Shown one piece after another: positions 39,531-53,154 of a stretch of DNA of 64,000 bases (its first letter is position 1; every line of letters begins with the position of its first letter). The position numbers and the translations under genes are program-made. The stretch lies in contig NAOQ01000035.1 in the NCBI GenBank assembly GCA_002751075.1, forward strand, positions 166,921 to 230,920. The letters run 5' to 3'. The notes beneath the pieces were generated by a model, which had not been told where the DNA came from, did not search any database, and saw nothing but the letters and a program-made list of their open reading frames with translations. The DNA comes from Ichthyophonus hoferi (lineage: Eukaryota; Opisthokonta; Ichthyosporea; Ichthyophonida; Ichthyophonidae).

Positions 39531-40608
39531 ATACGTACCACAAACGGTATTGGATAGGTTCGAATTAGACGTAGTATTTATTTATTTACTTATACTGATT
39601 TAAACGCATTGATGGCAATATTTAAGAAGCTGATCGAAGAGTAAAAGTGAAGGTGAGGAGAAGAAACTAAAAAATGTTGGTTAGAAATCTTTTTATAGAG
39701 TAATACAAAGCTGGAGTTATGATTTACGGTTGGCATTAGAAACATCTTTGAGTTTTATTAACTTAATAGTCTCACAAGTGCATCCCTCACATATTTATTG
39801 TGCTTAAAAGCATGTATTTATAACACTTTATTGAAAGGATCTATAATATCCACATACATGTTAATTTTAATGAGGTTGGCATTATTCTTGTGATTAATCA
39901 GATGGATTATGGTGCGCTATATTGCAGTGGGGATTTATTTCTATGTTCTATAGCATTGCTTGTGTGCTGCACGTAGATACAGAAATTTTACATGTGCAGC
40001 ATAAATTGACAAGATATAAGTGAACTGATGATGGAAATGTCAATGGTTAGGACTCTCATATATAGCAAGATTATATAGGCCGCACTCAGGTAAGGCCATT
40101 TAAAATCATAAACTCAATATGAATTATTGTAAAATTAGGTTTTGCATTCATTTTTTTTTTCAAGTACAAATTCTTGTGTAGTCAATCAATTACAAACCAA
40201 CCAGTATAATTTCAAGTAAGAATAAGCTGCTAATTATTCACTTTTATGAAATATTGAAAAAGTATGCATGATTTCAGGTCTGGGAAAATTGACCCCATTG
40301 GCAATGGAAAGGGATAGTTAAGACCTAATAGCATTTACTTTCATGTCTACGCTAAGTAAGATGTAATACATTTTTCTTTTAGAAAGCGACTGGTATAAGC
40401 AATGCTGGGAAAACTATGCCAGCATAGCTCCTATACCAATAATCCAAAGGTGTGGAACAATAGTGTGAGCCTTGAGAAATTTCCATGTTAACTTCCTATC
40501 ATAATTATCCTTATCCAAGAACTCATTAATATCAGGATAATTGGTAACTGTTCCAAAGAATTCCATAGTTGGACTGCTTATCTCTCTACAAAGTCTCTTT
40601 TATTGAGC

Positions 40609-40609
40609 A

Positions 40610-40647
<38 letters not shown>
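40609..40647. repeat. (TAA)n microsatellite
   Basis: Thirteen or so perfect TAA units. Confidence 0.95.
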
Positions 40648-40649
<2 letters not shown>

Positions 40650-42057
40650 TAGTAAGCCATGCTAATTGGTTTAATAAGTAATTTCTAGCTTAAATTAACG
40701 GCATTAATAGTGCTATGTAAGTATAACGAACGTTACATCTATGAATGACTCTTTTATGTAGTTGCTTATTGTTTTGAATTTTTTTCTCGTCTTATTTTAA
40801 TGTTTAGACAAGTTTATTTTGAGATAATGACTGCTATAAGAAAGATACGCCCATTCCTCACTTTGCAGAGATCGATTTCCCACCGATTGGCATATATGAT
40901 AGGAAATATGGAAATTATTAACACCAATAAGATTGCGTACACATTTTCATTTAGAGCTGAGACTAGGCATTGGTGCATTAAATATAGAGCTGTAAGTAAC
41001 TTGCGGTAAATTATAAAGTTGCTTTTTCTGACTGCTGTTAAATTAATTATCAGATTATTTAATTGCAATAAAACCTGGGCTAACACCAATGCTACCGAAA
41101 CTTCCAAAAAAAAAAAAAAAACAATCAGTCAAATCCCATATTAATATTAGGCATATATTATGAGCTAAGATTAATGCAAATTTGTTTTACAAAAAGGTTG
41201 TTGTTCAAATATGAAAATTGTGAAGCTTCCAAATCGAAGTATTTTGATTAAAATGTAATCGCACGTTTCTTCCAGCCCGAATTTCTTTTACCTTCCGCGT
41301 GTAGTTTAGCCAGACTGAAGATTAGATTATAGTCTGCATCACTGCCCACTTGCTGGCCCTATATTATTGTGCCAAAATCTACAGTCCAAGTAAAATTGTA
41401 TTTAATATATATATATATATATATGTAGTATAATATAATTTTAATACAACCATGAACATTTTTTAGTAATCATTTTTATAAAATTGATATGTACGAAAAT
41501 ATAATCTTTATATACCTATATATAAATATAACAAAATCCAATCCGTCGTGGAATCGTCACAATATTTGTTAGCTGTGAAACACATATAAGTTGGGGCTGT
41601 GTGAACAAGCAGTCTTCATCAAACAAAGTACATTTTAAAAATCAATTTCGGTTAATATTGACGACCATTTAATAAGAATAATAGTGTCAGTAATTTAAGT
41701 ATTGTTTTGTATTCTTGATATGTAGAAAACTGAAACCAAGCCTAGGACAATAAATTAAAATAAATGGCATATTTTCTATTTTATGAAGCAAGGAAGCCAA
41801 TCAATATTGTCAATCTCTGCGGCCCTCCATACAATCTCTTGTAACCTATTGGATACTAATCATATACTATTCCTGCCATAAACAGCATGTGAAATGCGAT
41901 ACAGATAAGATAAAAATCTTGAGTGTATGTACAGCTAGCATGAGAAACTTTATTTATGACTATAATAGTGTTGTGAAAGTGACATTGCATTTAAACTCTC
42001 GCTATTTTAATATCACTACTAAAATTAAATTAATTGTTTAGTTACCTAGAATTGAGG

Positions 42058-45000
42058 ATGTTGTCCTCTAGTATTATTATACGGCGCACAGGACGAGTAG
42101 GAGCCTGTATCGCTACAGCTATTTTGCAGCGTGGCTATGCTTTTCAGGCCCCTTTGAGGGATATGCGATTCCTCATTGATGAGGTGTTTGACTATCAATC
42201 ACATTATAAGGTTTGTTTATTTATTAAAATATTTCCTCATCAAGAGAATATATAGCTTTATTTTATCTGTTTGCTTGCTTTTAAGAACTGTATATTGTAC
42301 TTATGACCGAGCACTCTTGCTCTGTTCATTTTATATGTATCAGTGATGGTGAGAATATTATAATGAAGAGTAACATATATATACGATGGTGGGCATCAGT
42401 TAATCATCTTTAAACCATTGAAACTAATCTAATAATTTTCGTTTTTTATCACTACACAGAAATTTCCTGGTGGCGATAACGCCAACAAAGAAATGGTAGA
42501 TATGGTTTTTACAGAGATGGCCAAGTTTAGTGAACAAGTACTTAGTCCTTTGATGCAGACATCTGATTCCGAAGGATGCAAATGGATTAACGAAAACACT
42601 GTAAAAACACCCAAGGGGTTTAAGGAAGCATATGATCAATTTGTGGAGGGTGGGTGGCAAGCACTTTCCTTCCCAGAGAAGTATGGAGGACAGGGCCTAC
42701 CCCCTTCCATGGCATTGTTTAAGAGTGAAATGATTGCTACAAGTAACTTTACTTGGGGAATGTTTCCTGGACTCTCTAAAGGATGCATTAATGTAATGGC
42801 ATTATTTTTTAACTTAATGTTTAAATGTTTTAAGTTCTACGTTGACATATGCCCATCTTTATCCTCTATCACTCTCGATCCTTTCCTATTCCTATACTTT
42901 CATGAAAAACTTTTCTTACGGCGTTTCCCTCTTCCTCTCCCAATTATTGTTATAACAATACTATATCCAAAGTTGACAATAACATATACTTACTTTTTAT
43001 TTTCTACATTTGACCTTACTATATAGACATACACCTCATTTCTCATCTAATCAAGCTCTATCCACCTTGCACAGACCATCCTTACCCATGGTAGCGAGGA
43101 GCTTAAGAATAAGTACCTTCCTAGATTAGTGTCTGGTAAAGACACTGGCACCATGTGTCTAACTGAACCTCAGGTATATTATGATAATGCCCCTCCCTTT
43201 CTACCTTAGTGGCTTGGTAATGACATATTTGGATTGGATCAAAACAAATATATATATATATTTCCTCTGTAACTGGCTAAATATGATAAATAAGATTTGT
43301 ATTGATCCAGTAAAGCCTATTCTTCATAGCCTGTTTTGCTACATTATCCTTTGATAAATGCTATCTGATTAGACTATTTTACAACAATATCCTCTATTGT
43401 ATGGTATGTTAATATTTTATACCACCCAGCTGACACAGAGCCGTAATTATATCTACTACACATTGCGTGGTCCCCCAGATTTTTATCCACTTACAGATAG
43501 ACCTCATCTCCAGCAAGTCCCCTACTATGTATTAACACCCCACCTTCATGTCCACCCTTTCACAGTGCGGGTCTGATCTTGCCCGGGTAAAAACCAAGGC
43601 AGTGCCGGGAAAAAACAATACCTATCGTATTACGGGCACTAAGATCTTTATATCTTGTGGAGAGCATGATATGACAGAAAACATTATTCACTGTGTGTTG
43701 GCTCGCTTGCCTGGTGCCCCTAAAGGTATTGGGTCTAATTACTATAACTATTATATTGCAGACCATAGTAATTGTGTAAATGGTGTAGAATAAGGGTTAA
43801 TACAGTTTGGGATTTAGTGTGTAGATAGAGTAGAGGAGGAGTAAAGCTAGTATATCTCACATTTCTCTAGAAATAGAAGTGTGTGTGCAATAGTGGGAGT
43901 TGTTGTATAAATTTAGTAGGAACATTGTTACCAAGGCAACCAAAGAGCTCTTGCGTAGGAGCATCTACTCTTCTGTGATTGTGATTATTGCATGCATTGG
44001 CATGATTTTCTCCTTCTCCCTGCTGTCTATTGCTTTGTGCTGTCTAATGATATGCCTCCTCACTAATGGAGGGCAAGTAGTCATTATCAACTATGTTTAT
44101 CTTTCTTTTTATTTCCCCTCCATTTTGTCTTGCTATATTTTCTTTTTTCTGTCTCTTAATCGATCGCCCTCAGATAATGAACCTGCTTGGGGTTGACAGG
44201 AGTATAGTTTAGAAGAAACACAAACGATAATATGAACTATTGATATATAAAATAGAGATAACACTTTGACATCTCCCTCATGATATTATATGGTATGAAT
44301 AGAAACTCACCTTAGGAATATTTGTCCTTATTAAGATGGAGTACATTCAACCAAGGATAAACAACATGTAGTATGCTATCATTTTGTTCCAATACTCCAC
44401 ACTTATTTACCCAACCTATATACTATATGTACTTCTCCCTTATATATCACTCGGTACCTAATCTCCTTTTCTTAATCATCTCCCCTCCCTTCCCTTCCCT
44501 TCCATGCTCTTCCTGCCTTCTACCTATATATTATCCTACCTATATACTATCCTGCATATATACTATCTTACATGTAAGGTACCAAGGGTATTTCCCTTTT
44601 CCTGGTTCCTAAGCGCATCGTCAAGCCCAACGGAGAAATAGGGGACCTCAACCATGTTAACATTGGACGAATAGAAGATAAGATGGGGTGTCATGGGTCA
44701 CCCACCTGTGAGATTAACTTTGAGAACTCCGTAGGGTATTTGATTGGTGAACCTAATCGTGGATTAAACCATATGTTCACTTTTATTAATACATCACGTC
44801 TAGGCACGGCTATACAGGTTAGCATGGGGTGTGGGATGGGTTTGTTCAAGATATACATATATATACTTATATATGCTTATGCGAGGTCTTGTGTAAACAG
44901 AAAAGAAAAGAAAGAGAAAGGAAAGGATAGTGGGGGTTGAATCATTCATTATTGCTTTAGGTTTATAGAATTATCTGTTCATTGCTATCCTTCCTTTTTT

Positions 45001-48000
45001 CTACCTTCCACATTATCATTTGTATTCTATGGGGTTTTTGTGTAGTGGATGATGTATAGAAATGATAATCCTAGTGTCTGTAATGCCTGTAGTCACCTGA
45101 GATAATAGTTATTAAATTATTTTAGAAGGTGGGTTAGGAGGGCGCGGTAAGGATTGATATTGACCCGGAGGGAAAAACAATTTAGAAGGAGATATGGTTG
45201 GGTTAGAGGTAACGCGTTACGTTTAGTAGTATATTTCCATTGCATTAGGATTATTAAAGCATCAATGCCACTTTACACATTAGAACATACTGATACCAGC
45301 TTGAGCTACCTCCCCTCTATTCCCTAATAGTCACGAGGTCTGATAAGCATTGATGCATGAATCATGGATGTGGTTTAAAGATACTTGATATACCCTCACC
45401 ATCGGATACCTTATCCCTATTTCCCCTGAACATGAATACTTGACACTAATATTAACTACGACTTCTATGGTTCCTGTAGGGTGTAAGCGCCGCTGAGCTT
45501 TCCTTCCAAAATGCGTTGGCCTATGCAAAAGAGCGTGTGTCTATGCGCTCTCTTACTGGTTAGTATACTTATACACCTAATTACGTACATACATGTATAT
45601 CTATATCCAAATATGCACTAGCGTATACTAGTGCTAGCCATGGCATAAATCTGCTTATGCACCACACCGCACCCCTCTCGGTACTAGTATTATATTACGC
45701 AAGGTTTGTAGATCCCTTTACTAGCCTCCTGTCGCCTAGGTCTTAAAGGCCTGCTCTGCTCCTTATACAACTATTCTTTAATTCACTTATTGATTTCACT
45801 TCCACTCAGTAATCCTTAGCATTTCCTACTTCACTCATATATAATTTGCATTAAACCCCATCCTGCACTGTATACTTTATACGAAGTCTGATCCTTCTAA
45901 GTTTAACTAATGCCTATTCCCTCTCCTCCCTCCCCTCTCTTTCTTTCCCCTCCCTCTCTTTTCCCGCCCTATTGTATTATCTTTCTTCTAACTATATTTT
46001 ATATCATTCTATATGGATAGGAACCAAGTGTCCAGACAAAGAAGCCGACCCTATAATAGTCCATCCTGATATTCGTAAGATGCTACTCACCCAGAAGGCC
46101 TTTTCTGAAGGTGGGCGAGCCATGGTTTACCACTGCGCCAAGCTAGTGGATGAGATGCACTATGCCACACAGGCAGGAGATCACAAGAAGGCTGCGGCCC
46201 TGGACGATAGACTAGGATTCCTCACTCCAATTTTAAAGGGTTTCTTGACTGAGAAGGGTTCGGAGGCTGCCAACCTGGGTGTACAGGTGAGGACATTTTT
46301 ATTTGTAGTATATATATATATATATGATGGGTGGTTAATAGGTTAGTACTGGCGGGGAGGTCTATTATTCTACAATGAAATATTATGGATGCAGAAGGCG
46401 GATCCAGGGAAGGGAATTTAAAGATAGAAAAGCAGAGAAGTCATATATATATATATATATATACTGCTAGTCTGGAGACTTAATGGTGTTAGTGGCTGAG
46501 GAAGGATTTAAAGTGATGGGTGTATAAGAAATAGGTAATAAATGAGAAGAAAATGAGAAAAAATGGGATGAACCAATATAATGATATGGTAGAGCCTGCT
46601 TTGCGTGCACTCTTGTGCCCTTTTAGCCTTATACCTAACTCTCTCCGGACCTGTTGCCTGCAGATCTGGGGAGGCCATGGGTATATTAAGAGTAACTTGA
46701 TGGAACAGATAGTGCGAGATGTGAAGATAGCTACTGTGTGGGAGGGTACCACTGGTATTCAGGCCCTGGATCTACTAGGTCGCAAGATAATGTTGCAGAA
46801 ATTCAGGCCTCTCAATGAGTTTATACGTGAGATTAACGGGTAAGTGCAGTAGTCGTTGTTAATACTCTGTACTCTATGCCTTTGCTTTCTCCTTTGTGTG
46901 ATTTCCGAGGTGGTATTGAATAGTTGGTTGAGATGGGGCTGTTTCATCCTCCATTTTCTTTATATAATAGTATGTGGTTGTGATTTGTAATAAGCGTTAC
47001 AAACACACCTACATGTATTTATGCATCTACATAATTAACTGATTGATTTAATGTTAGGTCATTTTGTTAGATCAAAATGGGAAGTGTGCTCGTTTAATTG
47101 AACACTCTTAGGATAATATTGAATATTAACTAAAAGGTAAATATAAGTGCAACCTAGCGCCTGTTATGGTCCTACTTAATGCACTCAAGCCAATAGTTCC
47201 ATATTAAAGCAAATCAATAACCCATACACACATACACACACACAAACACGTGCTTGTAACAGGTTTTGCCGTTCCACTCTGTTCAGTTCGGACTGTATGT
47301 CCATGTGGCGGTACACCAAGCCGATGCTATTTAAGACTGCACAATGGCGTATGATGACATGGCGCATTGCAATGTCGGCTGCCAAAAACAAGGACTGGAT
47401 AGGCTCGACCTCAGTTGACTACCTTATGTATTCTGGTTATGTTACTATGGGTTATTTCTGGATGCGTCAGGCACACGTAAGTGTTTTTTTTGTCATAGAG
47501 TATATAGTGTGTATAGTATAATAGTACATTGGGTCTAGTATATAGTACATAGTGTATACTGTGTATAATTATACATGATAATCTAATGATGCTGATGTTG
47601 ACTTTCCTACAATATGCTGGCTCTACAGTTTTCTTTTACACCTGGAAGGATTCATATATCATACATATCATCCCACCTATTCATTATACAAGTACTTATC
47701 ACTCCGAACGAACTACCAAATTGTTAGTGGCGTTGAATACTCCGATCTGGGCTTCATCTGTTTAAGGCAACATAAGTAAACATTTGGGCATTAACATGGG
47801 TGATATTGGGCCAATTGTTTGCTTACTTTTTCTTTCTCTGCCATGCAGATTGCTCAGAGACAACTCAATAAGAATCCCACTGGACCAGACGCTGATTTCT
47901 ACAAGGCCAAACTCCATGTAGCTAATTTCTATTTTGAAAACTTGCTTCCCCGTACAGAAACCCTGGCCACCCTTACGAAAGTACCTCCGTCCACCGTCAT

Positions 48001-48034
48001 GTCTCTGCCCGAGGACCACATGGCTATTTATTGA
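42058..48034 (+). CDS. DmdC/FadE5-type acyl-CoA dehydrogenase, probably mitochondrial
   Basis: FAD-dependent acyl-CoA dehydrogenase of the long subfamily that includes bacterial DmdC (3-methylmercaptopropionyl-CoA dehydrogenase) and FadE5. Ten exons: 42058-42210, 42460-42792, 43075-43173, 43566-43725, 44579-44817, 45480-45558, 46021-46286, 46664-46839, 47263-47476 and 47849-48034. All are GT-AG and in phase, giving 634 residues. The Arg-rich, acid-free N-terminus (IIIRRTGRVGACIATA) looks like a mitochondrial presequence. The subfamily signature APLRDMRFLIDEV follows, then YGGQGLP, LTEP, ITGTKIFISCGEHD, KGISLFLVPK, GEPNRGLNHMFTFIN, LTQKAFSEGGRAM and GGHGYI. The base-candidate Glu (about residue 470) is in VWEGTTGIQALDL. 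The C-terminal extension typical of the subfamily fills exons 9-10. Substrate cannot be told from sequence; DMSP degradation should not be assumed. Confidence 0.95.
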
Positions 48035-49895
48035 AACCATACTACTGATACTACTACCACTAGATGTATTTGTTTTTCGCTAATATACCCTGAGTTTTAA
48101 GAAAGCCTTTAACTTTATCCAGTTCATTGGATCAATGTATGCTTTTTACGACCATTGTAATTGTAATAGCCCATTTTGATCTGGCCAGTATTGGTATATC
48201 GTTACTATAGTGGATATGTATTTATAAGCTGTCTTATACACCTGACTAAAAGTGTCGTATATAACGATTGGCATGGGCATGTATGGATATTTTCTCATTA
48301 GTAGAGAGGGGAGTAGTAAATATTTAATCACATAAACTATAAGCAACTTTGGTTTTGACACAACATATGTTGTTTAACCCTGTGAGCCAATCATGTTTTA
48401 GTTCTATGTGAAGAAGCTAGTCAGTATACTAAGATGAAAAATATCAACCTAAAACTAAATAAACCGACCAAGTAACCTAACATGAGAATAAATGGAGAAA
48501 AATATAAGTATAATAATCAATGGCAATTATTGATCAATCCATAAGCTGTCTTTTCTCACATTACTTAATACCAGTTGTCTTAGAAAAAGTTTGAACCAAG
48601 AGTAAGACTACTAATTACATACATTAATAATAAATAACCCAGTATGTTCATTTAAACTGCTTTCAGTTCAGTAAATTCATTTTTTATGGATTTAAGTACA
48701 CAATATTATGTATCGTCTCTGGACCAAGGCTGGACTTTTATGATATACATAAAAATAATATAACTAATTTATTTAGATCGCGGGCTTCCAATTTGCACTG
48801 TGTTTACACGAAATACAGAATACCTACTTTGGCTTAACACCTATCCACACATTGGGTCTTAACAGTGACCCTTGCATATACATACTGTCATGAATTAGAT
48901 TGCCTTATAAGAAGATTGCTTAATTACTAGGCTTTCTATAGGATCAGGGTTAATTTTACTGGTTTGATGTAACCTTAGTGGCTTATCTGTTTATTCGACC
49001 TCCGTAAATAAAATATAAATAGACCTACTTACGGGAGAAACTAGGCAAGGGTTTTACTGTTCTTCTAATTCTAGATTGCTTGTTGAAAGTAACGTAACAT
49101 TCATTTAATGTTAACAGTACAACCTGTCTTTAATAATTCGAAGGAGAGTCGGTCTCCTATCACCCAAATTAATTCCTTGTATTAAATTGTTTTCTAATAT
49201 TTATTATAAATATGAGATAACAACTCAATCTAATCATTTTAGGATGAGGCTATGTATGTAACGAGCTAATAAACTGGATTGACATAGGTTGGGGAATAGA
49301 AACTATTCATAAATACACATGATACCTATGGGAGGAAGGAAGACTGGGGAAGTGCAATGCACTTTCACAAAAATGAAATGAAACATTTGTATGCTACAAT
49401 TACTGGAAAAACAAATTGTTACAACTCGACAATTATCTAGCCATTTATTTGCTGCAATAATATATACGCATCGTTACAAGATTATTCGCTTTATATTAAA
49501 CAATTCTTTTTTTTTTTTAAACAAAAAACGTTTTAGCGGTCGTAGAAAGATACATCAACGTATGTGTGTACATGTATAATAACAGTTAGAAAAAAAACCA
49601 CATTAAAATTGGCAAGAGTATACAACGAATGACCTACACAGCAGGTCTCACCATACAATTAATGCCAGTATAAATATATTCTATTTTAATTTTAATTTTT
49701 ACTAATATTAAATCTTATCTTGGGGCCTAGCTTCCAGAACCAGGTCAACATATCCTTCACAGGCCTAGTATATGCATACGCAAAGCTATTTGATACACTA
49801 GCCTAAACGTACCCACCTCAAACCTATTAATCCAACCATTTTTATGGATACATGATATCCTTCCAAGCAAATGGCCTAAGTGCTTTATCACTTTA
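48035..49895. other. Convergent intergenic region
   Basis: Lies between the 3' ends of the dehydrogenase (+) and the carrier (-). AT-rich with no recognisable gene or repeat family. Confidence 0.6.
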
Positions 49896-51313
49896 TCAGA
49901 ACCACTCAATAACAAGCTCATATACGTAGAAAGTCACTGCACTGACAGGGAAAGCCCTAATCATTGTAGTTCCTAACCCACGAGTTAAACACGACAACCC
50001 CTCTCTCTGAATCACTTGTTTGGCAAAATTCCACTTGGCCGACAGAGTTGCAGGGGCGTTCAATCCTATAGCCATAGTCTGTGTTCTTGTTTTAATTACA
50101 TCTATAGGATATATCACTGCCCATGAAATTACCCCGGCCAGGCCCCCTGCGATTAACTGACCTGTGGCATTATTGCCAAACTGTTTTTTTCCAAGCTCGT
50201 AAGTAAGATAAAAGACACCATAGGAAGGGACGTCGCGTGCCATCGTGAACGCCTGTCCTTTATATATGCCTCTTAACCCTTCTTTGGCTATAATATTCGA
50301 GATACATTTTCTAACTGCAGAGCCAGTGGGAGGTGAACGGTCAATTTGCAATCGGCACTTGATCAGTTCCATAGGGGAGGTAACCACTGAGCAGGCCAGG
50401 CCTCCCATACACCCAGATATATACACTTGCGTTATTAGGCTCATATCAGAAAACATATCAGCTTTGTTTAACATCTGGGCCACGCTTCTATATGTAAAAA
50501 AAAGTATAGAATTCTGGAGTGCGGCTGAAAATAAAGGTGGGGAAAGACCCCTAAATACTCCTCTAACCCCCTCTCGCTTGATTATATCGCTCAGGAAATG
50601 CACTGTCCCATAGTGAGTTCTTTTAAGAAGAGGGGATTTAGAGAGATCCATGGTCTGTCGGCGAATACGAACAGTATCCAAGGGGTGGCCTATACAGACA
50701 CCGGCTGCACCACCAATACCTNNNNNNNNNNNNNNNNNNNNNNNNNNNNNNNNNNNNNNNNNNNNNNNNNNNNNNNNNNNNNNNNNNNNNNNNNNNNNNN
50801 NNNNNNNNNNNNNNNNNNNNNNNNNNNNNNNNNNNNNNNNNNNNNNNNNNNNNNNNNNNNNNNNNNNNNNNNNNNNNNNNNNNNNNNNNNNNNNNNNNNN
50901 NNNNNNNNNNNNNNNNNNNNNNNNNNNNNNNNNNNNNNNNNNNNNNNNNNNNNNNNNNNNNNNNNNNNNNNNNNNNNNNNNNNNNNNNNNNNNNNNNNNN
51001 NNNNNNNNNNNNNNNNNNNNNNNNNNNNNNNNNNNNNNNNNNNNNNNNNNNNNNNNNNNNNNNNNNNNNNNNNNNNNNNNNNNNNNNNNNNNNNNNNNNN
51101 NNNNNNNNNNNNNNNNNNNNNTCACCCCTCTCGCTTGATTATATCGCTCAGGAAATGCACTGTCCCATAGTGAGTTCTTTTAAGAAGAGGGGATTTAGAG
51201 AGATCCATGGTCTGTCGGCGAATACGAACAGTATCCAAGGGGTGGCCTATACAGACACCGGCTGCACCACCAATACCTAAAAGAAAAAAATGTCTGGTAA
51301 ATAATTTTGACAT
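49896..51313 (-). CDS. Mitochondrial carrier (SLC25), carnitine/acylcarnitine-carrier-like
   Basis: Six-transmembrane inner-membrane transporter built of three repeats. The signatures are PLDTVRIRRQ (from residue 25), PMELIKCRLQ and PIDVIKTRTQ. Companion motifs include GIYKGQ, RDVPSYGVFYLTYE and MIRAFPVSAVTF. These are closest to the carnitine/acylcarnitine (SLC25A20) and related basic amino acid carriers; the substrate is not proven. The gene is a single exon. Its sequence is split by a 400-N gap, and 154 bases before the gap (50568-50721) are repeated identically after it (51125-51278). Removing the duplicate gives one open frame of 286 residues, a normal family length, starting MSKLFTRHFF at 51313. 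It is convergent with the acyl-CoA dehydrogenase gene, and the two may serve acyl metabolism together, which is inference. Confidence 0.93.
50722..51121. other. Assembly gap (400 N) between overlapping contig ends
   Basis: Sequence 50568-50721 before the gap equals 51125-51278 after it, so the true gap length is most likely zero or negative. Confidence 0.95.
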
Positions 51314-51595
51314 TTGCGGTAGTGGGCTAGACTTTTAGTATCCGACAATCAGACCATCCTGGTGCTGGTAGAGGATTGAGATATACATTCTAAGAAAGGT
51401 CAATAAATGATTAAAAAGAGAAGTCTTAAAGAATTTACGCATGTCATATGCATACTTATGCCCTATGTCAATAGAGGTGAATACATGAAGAGGGAAAGAA
51501 AAGAGAGAATAGGATGTGATAATACAAAATGTCTGGAAGGGCTTGGGAAAAGAGCACTAGAAATCTTGAAAGAGAATAAAGAGAGCCAAACAATC

Positions 51596-51625
51596 CAAGA
51601 CGGCGGCCAAGACGGCGGCCAAAAC
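51596..51625 (+). promoter_or_regulatory. Paired YY1-like GC-rich motif
   Basis: Two adjacent units, CAAGACGGCGGC and CAAGACGGCGGC, stand out in AT-rich DNA about 285 bases upstream of the carrier start codon. They resemble the animal YY1 site (AAGATGGCGGC). A regulatory role is inference from resemblance and position only. Confidence 0.3.
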
Positions 51626-52466
51626 GAAAAAAAAAGAAGCAACAACAAAAAAAAGTAAACTACTTCTGCTATATATGCAGGTTTGAATAAAGAAAGAAAA
51701 TGAGGTCAAAAGGATTTTTATTGCTCAAAAACGTATACACAGATGGCCAAGTACGCACAACATTATACAACAAAACAAATAGAGAAAGTGTACGTCTATA
51801 CTGGTATACATGTTTGAATGGTATGTGAAAGACCACTCTACTTCCTTATCTCTTGGTCTTTCATTACATTACCCTCTTCATCTCTCCATTTCGAAACCTT
51901 TTACATACTCTTAATCCTAAACTTTCTTTACGTGTAAGTCTCATTGTGTTCACAAACAGAACATTCACAATTCTCGCTTGAAGTTGTCTATATGTATTGC
52001 CTTTAGGAAAAGCAGTGACTTGGAGATCCTTTCTTGATTAAAGTATAGATGTAACAGACAACCACAGAAAAAAGACATCAGGTCTATCCTCCTCTTATTT
52101 ACTTTACATACTATATCTTTTTTAATTATCTACACTTAGCCTTCCTCCCATGTTCTGTTTCATCTTTACACTTCCCCACTCTCCCTCACTCCTTGACCAT
52201 CTAATATAAAGTTCACAAGCTCACCTCCGGCAAACAACTCTCTTGCCGTCATCTTCAACTCATTTACTAATATAATTATTCCATTTTTTTTCTGTTAAGA
52301 AAATATTTAAAGAAAAAAAAATCTCAAAAGGATACTAAACTCAACAGTCTTCTTTCCTCCACGCATAAACAAGTATTAGGAAACAATGTGCATGGAAGGT
52401 GATAAACTAACGGTTCATATTCAAACAAGTAAGTGTAACAATTTTATTGTTATCCTATTGGACACT

Positions 52467-52574
52467 AGGCATCATTAATATCATATAGTGATTGGCTTAA
52501 TTAAATCTATCTTACACAAAAGGCATCATTAATATTGAATAATGATTGGCTTAATTAAATCAATCTTACACACC
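52467..52574. repeat. 54-base tandem duplication
   Basis: Two units, each starting AGGCATCATTAATAT and containing TGATTGGCTTAATTAAAT and CTTACACA, with few differences. Confidence 0.9.
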
Positions 52575-53154
52575 AATAGCCAGCCGAGAAACAATCATAG
52601 ATTTTATCTTGGACCATAATTAGTATATAAATTCAAGACAATATCACGAAAGGGAAGGAATCGATGGAATCCTCCCCTACAAACAGACTAATTATATATG
52701 ATTATTATTGGCTCCTATGGTTTCATTATTATGTAATTACTAACAAAGCACTATTAGTCTCACACAAAGTGAATAGTTTGGCAATGTATTATTTATTATT
52801 CCTGGTAATTATCGTAAGTTATGATTCAGGAAAACAGGACAAGCAATTCTATTGTATCATATTCACGTTTTTTTCGTGTAAGGGAAGTGTGAAAATGCAA
52901 TGGTAACAAGAAAATGAAGGCGAATTTGCTTTTCTTCATTATTCTTTTACATGTACCAGAAATGCTACATATTTTTTATTTTCAATCATGTCAATTAGCA
53001 AAGCATGATCAATAATTATGAGTTATTTCATTCTTTAAGGATTACTTCTAGGGTCAGACCACCAGATCATAGCCAATATTCGTCACTAGTCCTTTTGATT
53101 GGATTTGACCCTGACTCTGTTGTAGGCTCTGGTATTTGGCTACTATATGGGAAA

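Larger units (their letters stand above)
37344..42057. other. Gene-poor intergenic region
   Basis: About 4.7 kb between the KHDC4 stop and the acyl-CoA dehydrogenase start. It holds a degenerate CCAGTGAGCCACT-like motif series (about 39010-39165), R2 copy 3, a (TAA)n microsatellite (40609-40647) and a poly-A run (41106-41120). No open frame looks real. Confidence 0.55.

Noticed and set aside
39530-39575. GGTTCGAATTA, a tRNA T-loop-like word
   Set aside because: No acceptor stem, D-arm or anticodon arm can be drawn around it.
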